A stretch of 41,807 bases of DNA, from the NCBI GenBank assembly GCA_022775005.1, contig JALFJR010000038.1, positions 1-41,807 on the forward strand, read 5' to 3'. Position numbers and translations under genes: made by a program. This document shows positions 8,326 through 17,076 of this stretch, one piece after another. Numbering within the stretch: position 1 is the first letter of the stretch; each line of letters opens with the position of its first letter. This DNA is from Parabacteroides sp. (GTDB taxonomy: Bacteria; Bacteroidota; Bacteroidia; Bacteroidales; Tannerellaceae). The notes below the pieces were generated by a model, which saw only the letters and a program-made list of their open reading frames with translations, had not been told where the DNA came from and did not search any database.

Positions 8326-9453
8326 CTATTTCCCCTTGGCCACATACTCTTTGATTGCTTTGGAGAGCGCTATCCAATGCTCTTCGGTCATGCCGTTGCC
8401 CGTGAACAGACAGATGCCGGCTGCACCGCCTTCGAGTGAGGTCACCGTGGCCTCCGCGATCTCAGAGGGAAGCAATCCTGAACCTTCCGGATCGGTGATC
8501 TTATCCTTGTTTCTCCAGTCGTGGCAGATGAAGAGACCGCTATAAACGGGAGTGCCCTTAGCGGATACACGCTTTGCCTCCTCAGCGGCCATTTCGCCGA
8601 CCCAAGCGGGTGAGGCCAGATAGAAGTCGTTGTAGTTCATCGGGAAAACGGCATCGACATTCCACTCGTTCCATTGCTGGCGCACCATCCAAACGGCATG
8701 GCTGTCAGGGCCGGGGAACACGTCAGCGCTCACCTTTTTACCCATGGCGTGCACAGCGTCACAGATGTGGTTGACTAACCGGGTGACATTGTCACAACGC
8801 CACTTCGCCCACGCCTTGACCGTATCGGGCTCCGCTGTCGCACGGATGTCGATGCCTGTCTCCGCCTTGAAATCCGCTACGCACTGGTCGCAATAACAGA
8901 AATCGGCCTTCGGATATTCCTTGTCCATCACCAAGCCATACTTGTCCCATAAGCCGCGGCTCAGAATCACATCGGCATAGCGGATGTAGTCGAGCTGCAC
9001 ATAATCCACCTCCGGAATGGCGGCAATCTTTTTCACCTTTTCCGTGAGAAACTCCGCCACCTTGGGATTGCGAGGATCTAATGTGGTGTAGTAAGAGACA
9101 TAGGGAGGTTTGTCGTAGGCCGATTCACCCAAGCGATTCACGGTGTACATCGTAGAATCCACCCCCTCTTGTTTGGGATTCTGCACCATCATAGGGCACC
9201 AAGCGTGAAACTCAAGGCCATACTCCTTGGCCAAGTGGGCAGCCGTGTCCGCATTCGCCACGTTGAATCCCACATTGATACAAACGCCCTTCAAACCATA
9301 TTCCTTGTATTGGGCGAAATGTTCACGCAGTTGGGCAGCACCTGCATAACCTTCCCATGCGTACACGGGTACATCCTTCACGTCAATGGCTTGCTGGCAC
9401 GATACACAGGCGATCAGTGCCAACACACCTAACCATAATTTCTTCATGTTCAA
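8326..9453 (-). CDS. GHL10-like putative glycoside hydrolase lipoprotein
   Basis: 375 residues. A signal peptide with lipobox LIAC predicts lipidation at Cys16. The body resembles glycosyl-hydrolase-like TIM-barrel proteins of the GHL10 type: LKGVCINVGFNVAN early, VDYVQLDYIRYAD in the middle (acidic residues at a strand end, as in a catalytic site), CDQCVADFKAETG, VSADVFPGPD and VDAVFPMNYNDFY later. Substrate and catalysis are not proven by sequence. It lies 48 nt downstream of the CBM9-like gene on the same strand and is probably co-expressed with it. A function in surface or periplasmic glycan handling is inference. The alternative is a non-catalytic TIM-barrel protein. Confidence 0.75.
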   Translation of the reverse strand: MNMKKLWLGVLALIACVSCQQAIDVKDVPVYAWEGYAGAAQLREHFAQYKEYGLKGVCINVGFNVANADTAAHLAKEYGLEFHAWCPMMVQNPKQEGVDSTMYTVNRLGESAYDKPPYVSYYTTLDPRNPKVAEFLTEKVKKIAAIPEVDYVQLDYIRYADVILSRGLWDKYGLVMDKEYPKADFCYCDQCVADFKAETGIDIRATAEPDTVKAWAKWRCDNVTRLVNHICDAVHAMGKKVSADVFPGPDSHAVWMVRQQWNEWNVDAVFPMNYNDFYLASPAWVGEMAAEEAKRVSAKGTPVYSGLFICHDWRNKDKITDPEGSGLLPSEIAEATVTSLEGGAAGICLFTGNGMTEEHWIALSKAIKEYVAKGK

Positions 9454-9501
9454 TAATGTCTTTAGTGATAGTTATTTGTGATTAGTCGTTAATGCTCTCG
9501 G

Positions 9502-10605
9502 TTATCGCCTACGCAGGTAACCCTCCGCATCGATATAGATCTGTTTACCATCGGCTTTCGTCACGGTGATCTCGTAGTTGCGGCTGATGGCCTCTACGCT
9601 CAGCTTAGCACCCTCCGGCAGCATCGCCCACTCCTTGTCGGTCAATCCGAATTGCCAAACGGTGGAGTAGTAGCGACCCGTCTTTTGGAACTGCTCCTCT
9701 TGCGCATAGAACATCGCCCAAAGCAGGCGCTCAATCTCGAAGTCAGCCGGATAAGCAAACGGCACCTGGGCTTCGCTCGCACCTACGGTCTTGTCGCTCA
9801 GATAGACAAATCCCCAACGCTCCGGCATGTGCATGGCGATCTGCCCCGTAGAGCCCCATGTCCAGTTATCCTCGGGCAGGTATTTGCCTTCGGCATCCTT
9901 CTTGCGTTGATACTTGCCGTTCTCCAACTCAAATTGCCACTCTACCCGCGAGAAGCCCACACGCAGGTAGTTACCGGCTTGCAGATAGTTCTCAAAACTC
10001 TGCGCGATGGCCTTGCGAGGGATGGCGAACTCCACTGTCCAACCCTGGTCCTCGTCCTTGGGATTGTTGAGCGTGCCGTGCACTTTGGTGGCTACCTTAA
10101 TGCCTGGGCAATCCCATTGGAACTGCACGAAAGTAGGCGAGGGGGCACGATAGGGCTTCTCGATAGCCAAATCGAAAAGGGTGCCAATGGCATTCACCTC
10201 AATCTCAAAATAGTTGTGCGCATCGCCGTCGGGGTCGATAAAGATCTCAAAATCGTTGTTGTAATAGACCACCTCGTCATGCCGCTTGATGTCTGCCCAC
10301 ACGTGTGGCTCGGAAAGCTCCGCACCCACATACAGGTATTCCTCATCCCAAAGCATCTTCACTTGGGTCTGGTGGCGTGGCGCGGGAAAGCCCTCACCGC
10401 TAATATCGACAAAAGCGTTAGAGGTCTCGGCGTTCTTCCACGACGACTCGTTGAGCTTGCCATCCACCTTGATAGGATCGGTCGCCCGGTAACAGACGTA
10501 ATGGTTGGGCATCGTCAGAAAACGTGCGTATTTCTCGGTAATAGGTTGGGCCTTAGCTGCTATGGCCATGGCGCACAAAGTCAAGACTGAAAGGATACGT
10601 TTCAT
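9502..10605 (-). CDS. Secreted carbohydrate-binding family 9-like protein
   Basis: 367 residues. A type I signal peptide probably ends at AKA (17-19). The N-terminal ~230 residues look like the CBM9-like sandwich of Bacteroidetes proteins: IKVDGKLNESSWKNAE, VKMLWDEEYLYVGAEL, NNDFEIFIDPDGDAHNYFE, WTVEFAIPRKAI and LRVGFSRVEW, in order. The ~100-residue C-terminal part is less recognisable. CBM9-like domains bind sugar ends, but many of these proteins are not characterised. First gene of a two-gene minus-strand unit with a glycosidase-like lipoprotein. A -7 element lies about 63 nt upstream. Confidence 0.8.
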   Translation of the reverse strand: MKRILSVLTLCAMAIAAKAQPITEKYARFLTMPNHYVCYRATDPIKVDGKLNESSWKNAETSNAFVDISGEGFPAPRHQTQVKMLWDEEYLYVGAELSEPHVWADIKRHDEVVYYNNDFEIFIDPDGDAHNYFEIEVNAIGTLFDLAIEKPYRAPSPTFVQFQWDCPGIKVATKVHGTLNNPKDEDQGWTVEFAIPRKAIAQSFENYLQAGNYLRVGFSRVEWQFELENGKYQRKKDAEGKYLPEDNWTWGSTGQIAMHMPERWGFVYLSDKTVGASEAQVPFAYPADFEIERLLWAMFYAQEEQFQKTGRYYSTVWQFGLTDKEWAMLPEGAKLSVEAISRNYEITVTKADGKQIYIDAEGYLRRR

Positions 10606-10667
10606 GAGCTATATTTTGATTGGTTTATGTTTTGACACTGTTTCTCAGCACTTTTCCGAATGCTGCA

Positions 10668-10675
10668 CAAACATA
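10668..10675 (-). promoter_or_regulatory. -7 element for the CBM9/glycosidase pair
   Basis: The minus strand reads TATGTTTG, a full match to TAnnTTTG. It directly abuts the 22-bp repeat array (10679-10810), so its -33 region lies inside repeat unit 1. Confidence 0.5.
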
Positions 10676-10678
10676 CAA

Positions 10679-10810
10679 AAAATATGGCTCATTGTCTCAC
10701 AAAACATTGCCCATAATTTCACAAAACGTTGCCCGTAGAAATAAAAAACGTTGCCCGTGGTTTTAGAAAACATTGCCCATGGTTTTTTCGGCGGTTGCCC
10801 GTCATTTTTC
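10679..10810. repeat. Six tandem 22-bp units with TTGCCC core
   Basis: Units start at 10679, 10701, 10723, 10745, 10767 and 10789, each exactly 22 bp. The best-conserved part is AAAACRTTGCCCRT (units 2-5). Unit 1 (ATGGCTCAT) and unit 6 (GGTTGCCCGT) are diverged. The array fills most of the gap between the divergent CBM9-like and CAT-like genes, so it sits on or next to the promoters of both. Confidence 0.85.
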
Positions 10811-10825
10811 AAAACCATGGGCAAT
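10772..10825. repeat. Perfect 15-bp inverted repeat closing the 22-bp array
   Basis: ATTGCCCATGGTTTT (10772-10786, inside unit 5) recurs as its exact reverse complement AAAACCATGGGCAAT at 10811-10825, 24 bp apart. It could form a cruciform or RNA stem, or be a palindromic protein site. Confidence 0.85.
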
Positions 10826-10924
10826 AAAAATTGAGCAGGATATTTATACTGGTTGCACAGCCAATCGGGTAGCTGATTATGGGAAAAAGCCGTATCTTCG
10901 CCACACGAAAAAGGAGTGATGCTT

Positions 10925-11548
10925 ATGAAAACAGAAATGGATCCCGCAAAGACTTCACGAGGAGTGGCGTTCGCGCTGTGGATGAAGTCGCCCATGCCCA
11001 TGGTGACCTTGACCAAAACGATGGATGCGAGTCGCTTGGTGCGTTTTGCCAAACGTAATAACTATAAGTTTAACATGTTGCTCTGCTGGTGTGTTGGCAG
11101 GGCAGCCAGCCGTATCGAGGAGTTTTACCTATTGCCCGAGGGCGGTAAGCTGATGCGTTATGACCGACTGGCGATCAACGTCATCGTACCGAACCGGCAA
11201 GGGGGCATCAACTCTTGCGACATCCTGTTCAACGAGGATCTGCGGCAATTCAATGCCGACTATCTGCGACTGACGGCACAGGTGGCAGCGGCCTGCAAGA
11301 GCGAGTTCCGGGAGGAGGCGATGGTGGTAGGCACCTCGGCCATGATCCAGACGGAGCTGGACAGCATCGTGAATCAATACACCGATCTATTTTGTAATCC
11401 GATGGTGATGTGGGGAAAGTATCGGTCAGGCTTTTGGCGCACGACTCTGCCGATCTCCTTCCAATTCCATCATGTGCAGATGGATGGCTCCCATGCCGCC
11501 CGCTTCCTGGAAGCGTTGCAGGGGGAGATTCGCGATGTTTCTCGTTAA
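10925..11548 (+). CDS. CatA-like (chloramphenicol acetyltransferase-fold) O-acetyltransferase
   Basis: 207 residues with the CAT-family active-site motif HxxxDG (HHVQMDG near the C-terminus), preceded by the family-typical FCNPMVMWGKY and LPISFQFHH stretches. Family knowledge: type A CATs are trimers moving acetyl from acetyl-CoA to a hydroxyl through this His. The N-terminal region is divergent from classical resistance enzymes, so the acceptor is unknown and resistance should not be assumed. The start at 10925 is chosen because AAGGAG (10911-10916) is 8 nt away, unlike the GTG/ATG at 10916/10919. Its upstream region is the 22-bp repeat array. Confidence 0.8.
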   Translation: MKTEMDPAKTSRGVAFALWMKSPMPMVTLTKTMDASRLVRFAKRNNYKFNMLLCWCVGRAASRIEEFYLLPEGGKLMRYDRLAINVIVPNRQGGINSCDILFNEDLRQFNADYLRLTAQVAAACKSEFREEAMVVGTSAMIQTELDSIVNQYTDLFCNPMVMWGKYRSGFWRTTLPISFQFHHVQMDGSHAARFLEALQGEIRDVSR

Positions 11549-11550
11549 AA

Positions 11551-11590
11551 AGCTTTCCTCTCTCTTGGAAGCTAACTGGAGAGTCTTTTT
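11551..11590 (+). terminator. Possible terminator after the CAT-like gene
   Basis: AGCTTTCC (11551-11558) can pair with GGAAGCT (11567-11573) with one bulge, and a CTCTC/GAGAG alternative reaches 11583 just before TCTTTTT. The remaining sequence to the next promoter (11591-11694) shows nothing I can identify. Confidence 0.4.
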
Positions 11591-11694
11591 ACATAAATCC
11601 ACCAACTAACAGGAACGCAGAACAGATTACCAATGAGATAAATTTCTCTAAGCAAATGTTTTTAATTCTCTTATGTGAGTTTATGATTCTTTTA

Positions 11695-11702
11695 TAACTT
11701 TG
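11695..11702 (+). promoter_or_regulatory. -7 element for the BACON lipoprotein gene
   Basis: TAACTTTG matches TAnnTTTG. It lies 61 nt before the ATG at 11764. No clear -33 TTTG. Confidence 0.5.
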
Positions 11703-11763
11703 TCCCTGTCTTACATAAAGGACTGGATGCGTTGTTATATGTAATATTTAAAATGATTAGATT

Positions 11764-13689
11764 ATGAAAACACTTAGATTTATTGGAATGGCTTTATTCG
11801 CTATTCTTATGTGCACAAGTTTCATAGCTTGTAGCGAGGAAGGTGACGATCCTATTGGACCAACCCCAACGCCGGAAGTGCCTAAGTCTGAAATAATCAT
11901 TGATGCTAATCTTATCACAAATGGTTTGTCATTTTCCAGTGTGCAGGGAGAACAATCCATCTCTTTTTCAACGAATGAAGATTGGACTGTAAACGTGGCA
12001 AACACAACGAGTGGTGCAACTTGGTGTACTGCTTCTGCAACAAGCGGAACAAAAGGGAGTGCATCAGTCAAGTTTGCCGTTACGGAAAATACGGATTATG
12101 AAGACCGTAGTGTATCAGTTACAATCAAAGCAGGAACCGCCAGTAAGACCTTTACCATTGCTCAGAAAAGTGCAGATGCTCTGCTTGTTACTACAGATAA
12201 ATATGAAGTGAGTCAAGAGGGTGGTACTATCGAAATTGAAGTGAAAGCTAACATAGATTACAAAATGGAGATTTCGGAAAAGGCAAAGGATTGGATTAAG
12301 GAATCTTCGCTTCGTGCGATGACGACCTATAAGCATACGCTGGAGATTGCCGTGAATCAAGATGCCGAAAAACGGGAAGGTGAAATTACGTTCAAAAGTG
12401 ATGATTTAGTCGAAACCGTAAAAGTTTATCAGGCCGGTGGTGCCATTATTCTACTTTCGCAAAATGAATATAATGTAAGCGATAAAGGTGAGACCATTTC
12501 GGTAGAAGTTAAAAGCAATGTTGACTTTGACGTACAAATGCCTGATGTCGATTGGATTATTGATGACGCATCTCTTCGTGGTTTGTCAAGTCATACCTTG
12601 AAATACATCATTGCCCGTAATGAAACCAACAAACCACGTGAAGCGGAAATCATATTCTTTGACAAGAATAGTGATCTTAAAGATACATTATCCATTAAAC
12701 AAAATGGTGGTTTTTTGGTAATCGGAAAGAATCTGTCTATGCATCCGGAAGGATTTGCATTGCAATATACGGGCGTAGCAGATTTACAAGATTTCTTGTA
12801 TGGTAACTACGAACAAAAGATCTGTAAGGATATTTATTCAAAATTCGAAGATGCTTTTGATTTCATCTTTTTCCTTTATAATACTTCAGGAGAAGACTTT
12901 ACTCTGGGTGGTACTGCTTATCCAGTCAAAATGGATATTGAAGGTATTGGAATGAATAAAATAAACAGTTCGGCTCTTTACGGAAGCAAAGGATATCTTA
13001 AAAGTGTAAACCATTTAACTTTACGGACAAGTCTGTTTTCCGCTGGGCCTTTCTTGCATGAACTGGCTCATTATTGGGGTGCCGTTGATATCGGTCAAGA
13101 ATATGCGTTGGTTGATGGTTCTTATAGAGAGAGTATTCATTGGGGTACATCGGATATTGATGGAATATTAGGAGGTTTCAATTATCAGACTCTTAAACGG
13201 AATGTTGACGGAAATCCACAAAAATATTGGGCAACTTCTACCAGGGCTCAAGAATGGGGCTTTGATGGGTTTAGTCAGGAACTTAGCAATGGATATTTTG
13301 CTCCAATAGAGCTTTATTTGATGGGGTTGTTGCCAGCAGAAAGTGTTCCTGATATGCATGTCTTTCATGATGTTACGCTCGAACAGGAAACATGGGGTGA
13401 TGGTACATTCTATGCAAAATCAGAAAGTACGATTACTATGGATGATTTCATCAAAAAATATGGGAAAAGAAAACCTGATTACAAGGATTCTCAAAAGGAT
13501 TTTAGGGCTCTTGTTGTCGTTGTAACGGATCAACCTGTGTCAGATGAACATTGGGCATTAATCAAAGAAGACATGTTAAAACAGGAAAAACAAGGCGCTG
13601 TCAACGATAAGAGACAGACGAATTTCTGGGAAGCAACAGGAGGTAGGGCAACCTTAAGTCTTTCAGGCATTGATAAGTTCTTAAAATAA
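11764..13689 (+). CDS. BACON-domain surface lipoprotein with a putative zinc-metallopeptidase domain
   Basis: 641 residues. The signal ends at FIAC, Cys23 probably lipidated. Three BACON-like beta-sandwich repeats follow (about 40-130, 135-225, 228-317): each carries a strand such as ISFSTNEDWTV, a W-x-x-A/I motif and an end like FTIAQKSA or VKVYQAGG. The C-terminal ~320 residues hold HELAH (432-436) in FLHELAHYWG, then SIHWGTSD and the ELYLMGLLPAESVPD stretch. HExxH is the zinc-peptidase motif; the third ligand is not obvious, so activity is inferred. BACON domains are thought to bind carbohydrate or mucin. The gene is visibly A+T-richer than its leftward neighbours, suggesting transfer. Confidence 0.8.
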   Translation: MKTLRFIGMALFAILMCTSFIACSEEGDDPIGPTPTPEVPKSEIIIDANLITNGLSFSSVQGEQSISFSTNEDWTVNVANTTSGATWCTASATSGTKGSASVKFAVTENTDYEDRSVSVTIKAGTASKTFTIAQKSADALLVTTDKYEVSQEGGTIEIEVKANIDYKMEISEKAKDWIKESSLRAMTTYKHTLEIAVNQDAEKREGEITFKSDDLVETVKVYQAGGAIILLSQNEYNVSDKGETISVEVKSNVDFDVQMPDVDWIIDDASLRGLSSHTLKYIIARNETNKPREAEIIFFDKNSDLKDTLSIKQNGGFLVIGKNLSMHPEGFALQYTGVADLQDFLYGNYEQKICKDIYSKFEDAFDFIFFLYNTSGEDFTLGGTAYPVKMDIEGIGMNKINSSALYGSKGYLKSVNHLTLRTSLFSAGPFLHELAHYWGAVDIGQEYALVDGSYRESIHWGTSDIDGILGGFNYQTLKRNVDGNPQKYWATSTRAQEWGFDGFSQELSNGYFAPIELYLMGLLPAESVPDMHVFHDVTLEQETWGDGTFYAKSESTITMDDFIKKYGKRKPDYKDSQKDFRALVVVVTDQPVSDEHWALIKEDMLKQEKQGAVNDKRQTNFWEATGGRATLSLSGIDKFLK

Positions 13690-13700
13690 TAGAAGTTAGT

Positions 13701-13734
13701 AGATAGGCCATTATCAGACCGATAATGGCCTATT
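13701..13734. terminator. Perfect 13-bp hairpin after the metallopeptidase-like gene
   Basis: ATAGGCCATTATC (13703-13715) and GATAATGGCCTAT (13721-13733) with a 5-nt loop. No T run follows in either direction (TCTAAATC). Position 14 nt after the stop codon suggests a terminator or an RNA 3'-end stabiliser. Confidence 0.65.
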
Positions 13735-13766
13735 CTAAATCAGCTAAAATGTGCACATATAGTTTG

Positions 13767-13774
13767 TAACTTTG
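13767..13774 (+). promoter_or_regulatory. -7 element for the type I R-M operon
   Basis: TAACTTTG matches TAnnTTTG, 28 nt before the hsdM ATG, and is the only clear promoter found in front of the four-gene operon. Confidence 0.5.
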
Positions 13775-13801
13775 CAGCAGAAATTGATAATATAACGAAA
13801 T

Positions 13802-15808
13802 ATGACAGAACAAAATAATATACAGTCTCAGCCTCGGGACATCATGCACTACGAGAGCGATATATGGGCGATAGCAGACTTGCTGCTGGCTGCCAGCGTG
13901 AAGCAGAGTGACTTCCCTGCCTACATGATGCCGTTCTTCGCATTGATGATGCTCGAAGGTCGTATGCTCAATGCAATGAAGCGTGTGGAAGTAGTGGAGG
14001 GGCTGACCGTGAAGGATGACCCTGAGGACTTTAAGGAGGCCTTCATCGACATGGATTGCGGATATAATGACTACATTGTCATGCAGGGCAAGACGCTGAG
14101 TAGCATCTGTAGTAATGATACGACCTTTGAACAGGACTTTAACAGTTACCTGAAAGCCTTTGACGATGTGCTGAAGAAACTGTTGGGCATAGAGCGTGGA
14201 AAGGACGAAAAGAAATTCCTGAACATGGACTACTATGTGGCTGAACTGCGTAGCAAGAAGATACTGTTGTCTGTTATCACGGCTTGGTCGAAGATAGACC
14301 TTTCGCCCTACGACAACTCTGCCATCACCACTTTGGAGGAACACATCAAACGCAAGTGGGCTGACATCAGTGCTTCTACTGCTGGAGAGCAGTATACGCC
14401 TGATGATATTATCTCACTGATTGCGGATATTGTCGCTACAAAGGTGACAAAGCCGAAAGATCAGAATATCCATATTTATGACCCAACCTGTGGTGGTGCG
14501 AACCTGTTGTTTGGTGTGGCAGATCGCTTGCATACACAGACTGGCTATCAGAATATCCACACATGGGGCAGTGAATACAATGATGCACTCTATGCTTTAG
14601 CAGCTATCGAGAGTCGCTTTCGTAGCCATTCTCATATTTACTATGGTAACACACTTACCACCGCTCCTTGTATGGGACGCGATATAGATGTGATTGTGGC
14701 TAATCCGCCATACGGCACGAAATGGAGTGGCTACGAGAGGGAAATCAAGAACGACCAAAAGGGGCAATTCCCTGGTGGTCTGCCATCGGTAAGCGACGGG
14801 CAACTGCTGTTCATGCAGCATATCCTTTGGCAACTTGCCCAAAATGGTATTGCCGTAGAGGTACATAATGGTTCTACGTTGTTCAGTGGCGATGCCGGTA
14901 GTGGAGAGAGCAATATCCGTAAATATATATTTGACCATGACTGGGTTGAAGCCATCATTCAGATGCCGCAGAATGAGTTCTTTAACACAGGTATTTACAC
15001 CTACCTGTGGATTATGAACAAGCAGAAGCCTTTTGAAAGAAAGGATAAAGTGGCACTCATCGATGGTAGTAAGTTGTGGCGTTTGCTAAAGAAAGCCAAG
15101 GGTGATAAGCGTCGTGAAATGACAGAGGAACATCGTTCCGAGATTGTTAAAACTCTGACAGAATTCAAGCCGAGTGACATCTGCAAGATATTCGACCGTG
15201 AACACTTCTACTATAACAAACAGAGTTTAACGCTGACGGAGGTGGATGTGAATGGTGAGTATCTTAAAGAGCCTTTCGCCCTGAAAAAGATTAAGTCAGT
15301 CGTGTTGAACGATGAGACATTGACAGATTTGAAAGGTCTTGACACAAATGCTGGTAATGCGCTGAAAAACAAATTGAAGGCTGCCAACATAGATGAAGAC
15401 AAAATCGTGATTACACTCGAAGATGGCACCTCTTATTGTTACGACCAAGAGCAGGAAACGATTATTTGTGAAAGCAAAGAAGGACGTAAGGTTTTGGGCT
15501 GCGGAGTCTTTAAGTTTGACTTGAGCACCTCAAAGGGGAAGAAGTCGCTGAAGGTGGAGCTTATACCTCGCACCACAGCTGACTATGAGATTATTCCTCA
15601 TCATTTTGACGAGCATGAGAACCAACGTGAGGTAGATGCATTCATGAAGAAGTATGTATTCAAGCCATACGTACTTGGCAAGAATGTGGTTGGCGTGGAG
15701 CTGAATTTCAACAAGGAGTTTTATGTCCCGGAGAAGATTGATAAGGTGAAGGATGTGCTGGAAGAGATTCGCTCACTGAATAATGAATTAATGGGGATTG
15801 ATTTATGA
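13802..15808 (+). CDS. hsdM: Type I restriction-modification DNA methyltransferase (HsdM)
   Basis: 668 residues. An N-terminal helical part is followed by the SAM-dependent adenine methyltransferase core: AGEQYTPDDII before motif I, YDPTCGGANLLFG as motif I, and NPPYG at 301-305 as motif IV, which marks N6-adenine methylation. LFSGDAGSGESNIRKYI and MPQNEFFNTGI are typical of HsdM further on. The C-terminal ~200 residues are less conserved. Longer than classical HsdM (~500-530 aa). Works with HsdS as methylase and with HsdR as restriction complex. Its stop overlaps the hsdS start (ATGA), so the two are translationally coupled. Confidence 0.95.
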   Translation: MTEQNNIQSQPRDIMHYESDIWAIADLLLAASVKQSDFPAYMMPFFALMMLEGRMLNAMKRVEVVEGLTVKDDPEDFKEAFIDMDCGYNDYIVMQGKTLSSICSNDTTFEQDFNSYLKAFDDVLKKLLGIERGKDEKKFLNMDYYVAELRSKKILLSVITAWSKIDLSPYDNSAITTLEEHIKRKWADISASTAGEQYTPDDIISLIADIVATKVTKPKDQNIHIYDPTCGGANLLFGVADRLHTQTGYQNIHTWGSEYNDALYALAAIESRFRSHSHIYYGNTLTTAPCMGRDIDVIVANPPYGTKWSGYEREIKNDQKGQFPGGLPSVSDGQLLFMQHILWQLAQNGIAVEVHNGSTLFSGDAGSGESNIRKYIFDHDWVEAIIQMPQNEFFNTGIYTYLWIMNKQKPFERKDKVALIDGSKLWRLLKKAKGDKRREMTEEHRSEIVKTLTEFKPSDICKIFDREHFYYNKQSLTLTEVDVNGEYLKEPFALKKIKSVVLNDETLTDLKGLDTNAGNALKNKLKAANIDEDKIVITLEDGTSYCYDQEQETIICESKEGRKVLGCGVFKFDLSTSKGKKSLKVELIPRTTADYEIIPHHFDEHENQREVDAFMKKYVFKPYVLGKNVVGVELNFNKEFYVPEKIDKVKDVLEEIRSLNNELMGIDL

Positions 15809-17055
15809 GGTTAAAAGATTTCTCTGTTTTAAATCCTCAGTATAAAGGGGAGAGTCTTGATTGCGAAGTTTCTTTTGTTCCTATGGAGAGTCTTCGTAAC
15901 GGAGCTATAGATTATCAAGATATTCCATTTGCAGAAGGGAAAGGGAAATATACATATTTCCAAGACGGTGACCTACTGGTTGCTAAAGTGACTCCATGCT
16001 TTGAAAATGGCAATATAGCTATCGCCAATAATATGAAGCAAGGGGTTGGTTTTGGTAGTTCGGAAATATTTGTATTGCGCATGAACGATAAAGTTCTTAA
16101 CACCTATATGTTTTACATCACTCAAACTGCCAAATTTCAGGAAGGAGCATGTGCAACAATGTGTGGTGTCGGTGGCCTAAAAAGGATTTCACCATTGTTC
16201 ATGCGAACATACGAGCTTGACATCCCATCACTTTCCAAACAGCAGCGCATAGTGAATTATCTGGATGTGAAACTTGGAAAAATTGACGCGCGTATTGCAA
16301 TCCTAGAGAAACAGCAGGATGCGTATGCTCGACTGAAGAAGAGTGTCGTTCATCATGCCGTTACCCGTGGACTTAACCCAAATGTCTCTCTCAAAGATTC
16401 TGGCGTAGAATGGATTGGCTTGATCCCAGAGCATTGGGAACGTTTCCGTCTTAAAGACCTTGGATACACGTATAGTGGATTAACTGGGAAATCTGGAGAT
16501 GATTTCCGCTGCGATGATGAGACCAAGACGAAACCTTATGTACCTTTTACTAATGTACTTAATAACACTGTTGTTGACAATGACAGTTTCAATTATGTTG
16601 CGATGGGAGATAATGAGCAACAGAACCAGGTAAAAACAGGGGATTTGCTTTTTTTAATGAGTTCTGAAGACTATGAGAGCATAGCAAAACCAGCAGTAGT
16701 GTTAGGCAATCCTGGTGAGGTCTATTTGAATAGTTTCTGTAGAGGACTCAGAATAACTAATCATAATTGTTACGCTCCGTTTTTAAACTATCAGTTAAAC
16801 TCTGAAATGTATAGGGATGCTTTACGTTTCGAAGCAAGAGGCTTTACTCGTATTAACATAAAGATAGATAGAGTGGCCAGTCATTTTGTTTCATTACCTC
16901 CATTTTTGGAACAGCAAGCCATTGCTGCGTACCTTGATGAGAAATGCTCAAGGATAGATGCAGCCACTGAAAACATTGGTAAACAGATAGACGCTCTGAA
17001 ACGACTAAAACGAGCTTTAATAAATGAAGTTGTAACGGGCCAGCGTGCCGTATAA
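15805..17055 (+). CDS. hsdS: Type I restriction-modification specificity subunit (HsdS)
   Basis: 416 residues with the standard two-half architecture: a target-recognition domain (~1-140), a central conserved helix region (LSKQQRIVNYLDVKLGKID followed by ILEKQQDAYARLKKSVV), a second recognition domain (starting near GVEWIGLIPEHWERFRL) and a C-terminal conserved helix (FLEQQAIAAYLDEKCSRID, KQIDALKRLKRALINEVV). Family knowledge: each half reads one part of a bipartite site and the helices set the spacer. A single copy, with no spare half-genes or recombinase nearby, so no sign of shuffling. It overlaps hsdM by 4 nt. Confidence 0.95.
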   Translation: MRLKDFSVLNPQYKGESLDCEVSFVPMESLRNGAIDYQDIPFAEGKGKYTYFQDGDLLVAKVTPCFENGNIAIANNMKQGVGFGSSEIFVLRMNDKVLNTYMFYITQTAKFQEGACATMCGVGGLKRISPLFMRTYELDIPSLSKQQRIVNYLDVKLGKIDARIAILEKQQDAYARLKKSVVHHAVTRGLNPNVSLKDSGVEWIGLIPEHWERFRLKDLGYTYSGLTGKSGDDFRCDDETKTKPYVPFTNVLNNTVVDNDSFNYVAMGDNEQQNQVKTGDLLFLMSSEDYESIAKPAVVLGNPGEVYLNSFCRGLRITNHNCYAPFLNYQLNSEMYRDALRFEARGFTRINIKIDRVASHFVSLPPFLEQQAIAAYLDEKCSRIDAATENIGKQIDALKRLKRALINEVVTGQRAV

Positions 17056-17059
17056 AACA

Positions 17060-17076
17060 CATCTGCGTATGAACGA
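17060..17076 (+). repeat. 17-bp direct repeat over the fic start codon (second copy 18227-18243)
   Basis: CATCTGCGTATGAACGA surrounds the ATG of fic and is found again, identical, around the ATG of hsdR (18227-18243). In both copies the ATG occupies the same place. Confidence 0.9.

Noticed and set aside
9652-10590. 312-residue open frame opposite the CBM9-like gene
   Set aside because: Antisense shadow. The opposite strand has a clear signal peptide and CBM9-like pattern.
10679-10825. CRISPR array
   Set aside because: The 22-bp units are contiguous with no unique spacers, the core is degenerate and no cas gene is near.
10925-11548. Chloramphenicol resistance gene
   Set aside because: It has the CAT fold motif, but the sequence is far from classical resistance enzymes; such genes are common in the chromosome of this group. 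Only the family is claimed.
15805-17055. Phase-variable hsdS shufflon
   Set aside because: Only one hsdS, no silent half-genes, no long inverted repeats and no recombinase gene in the window.
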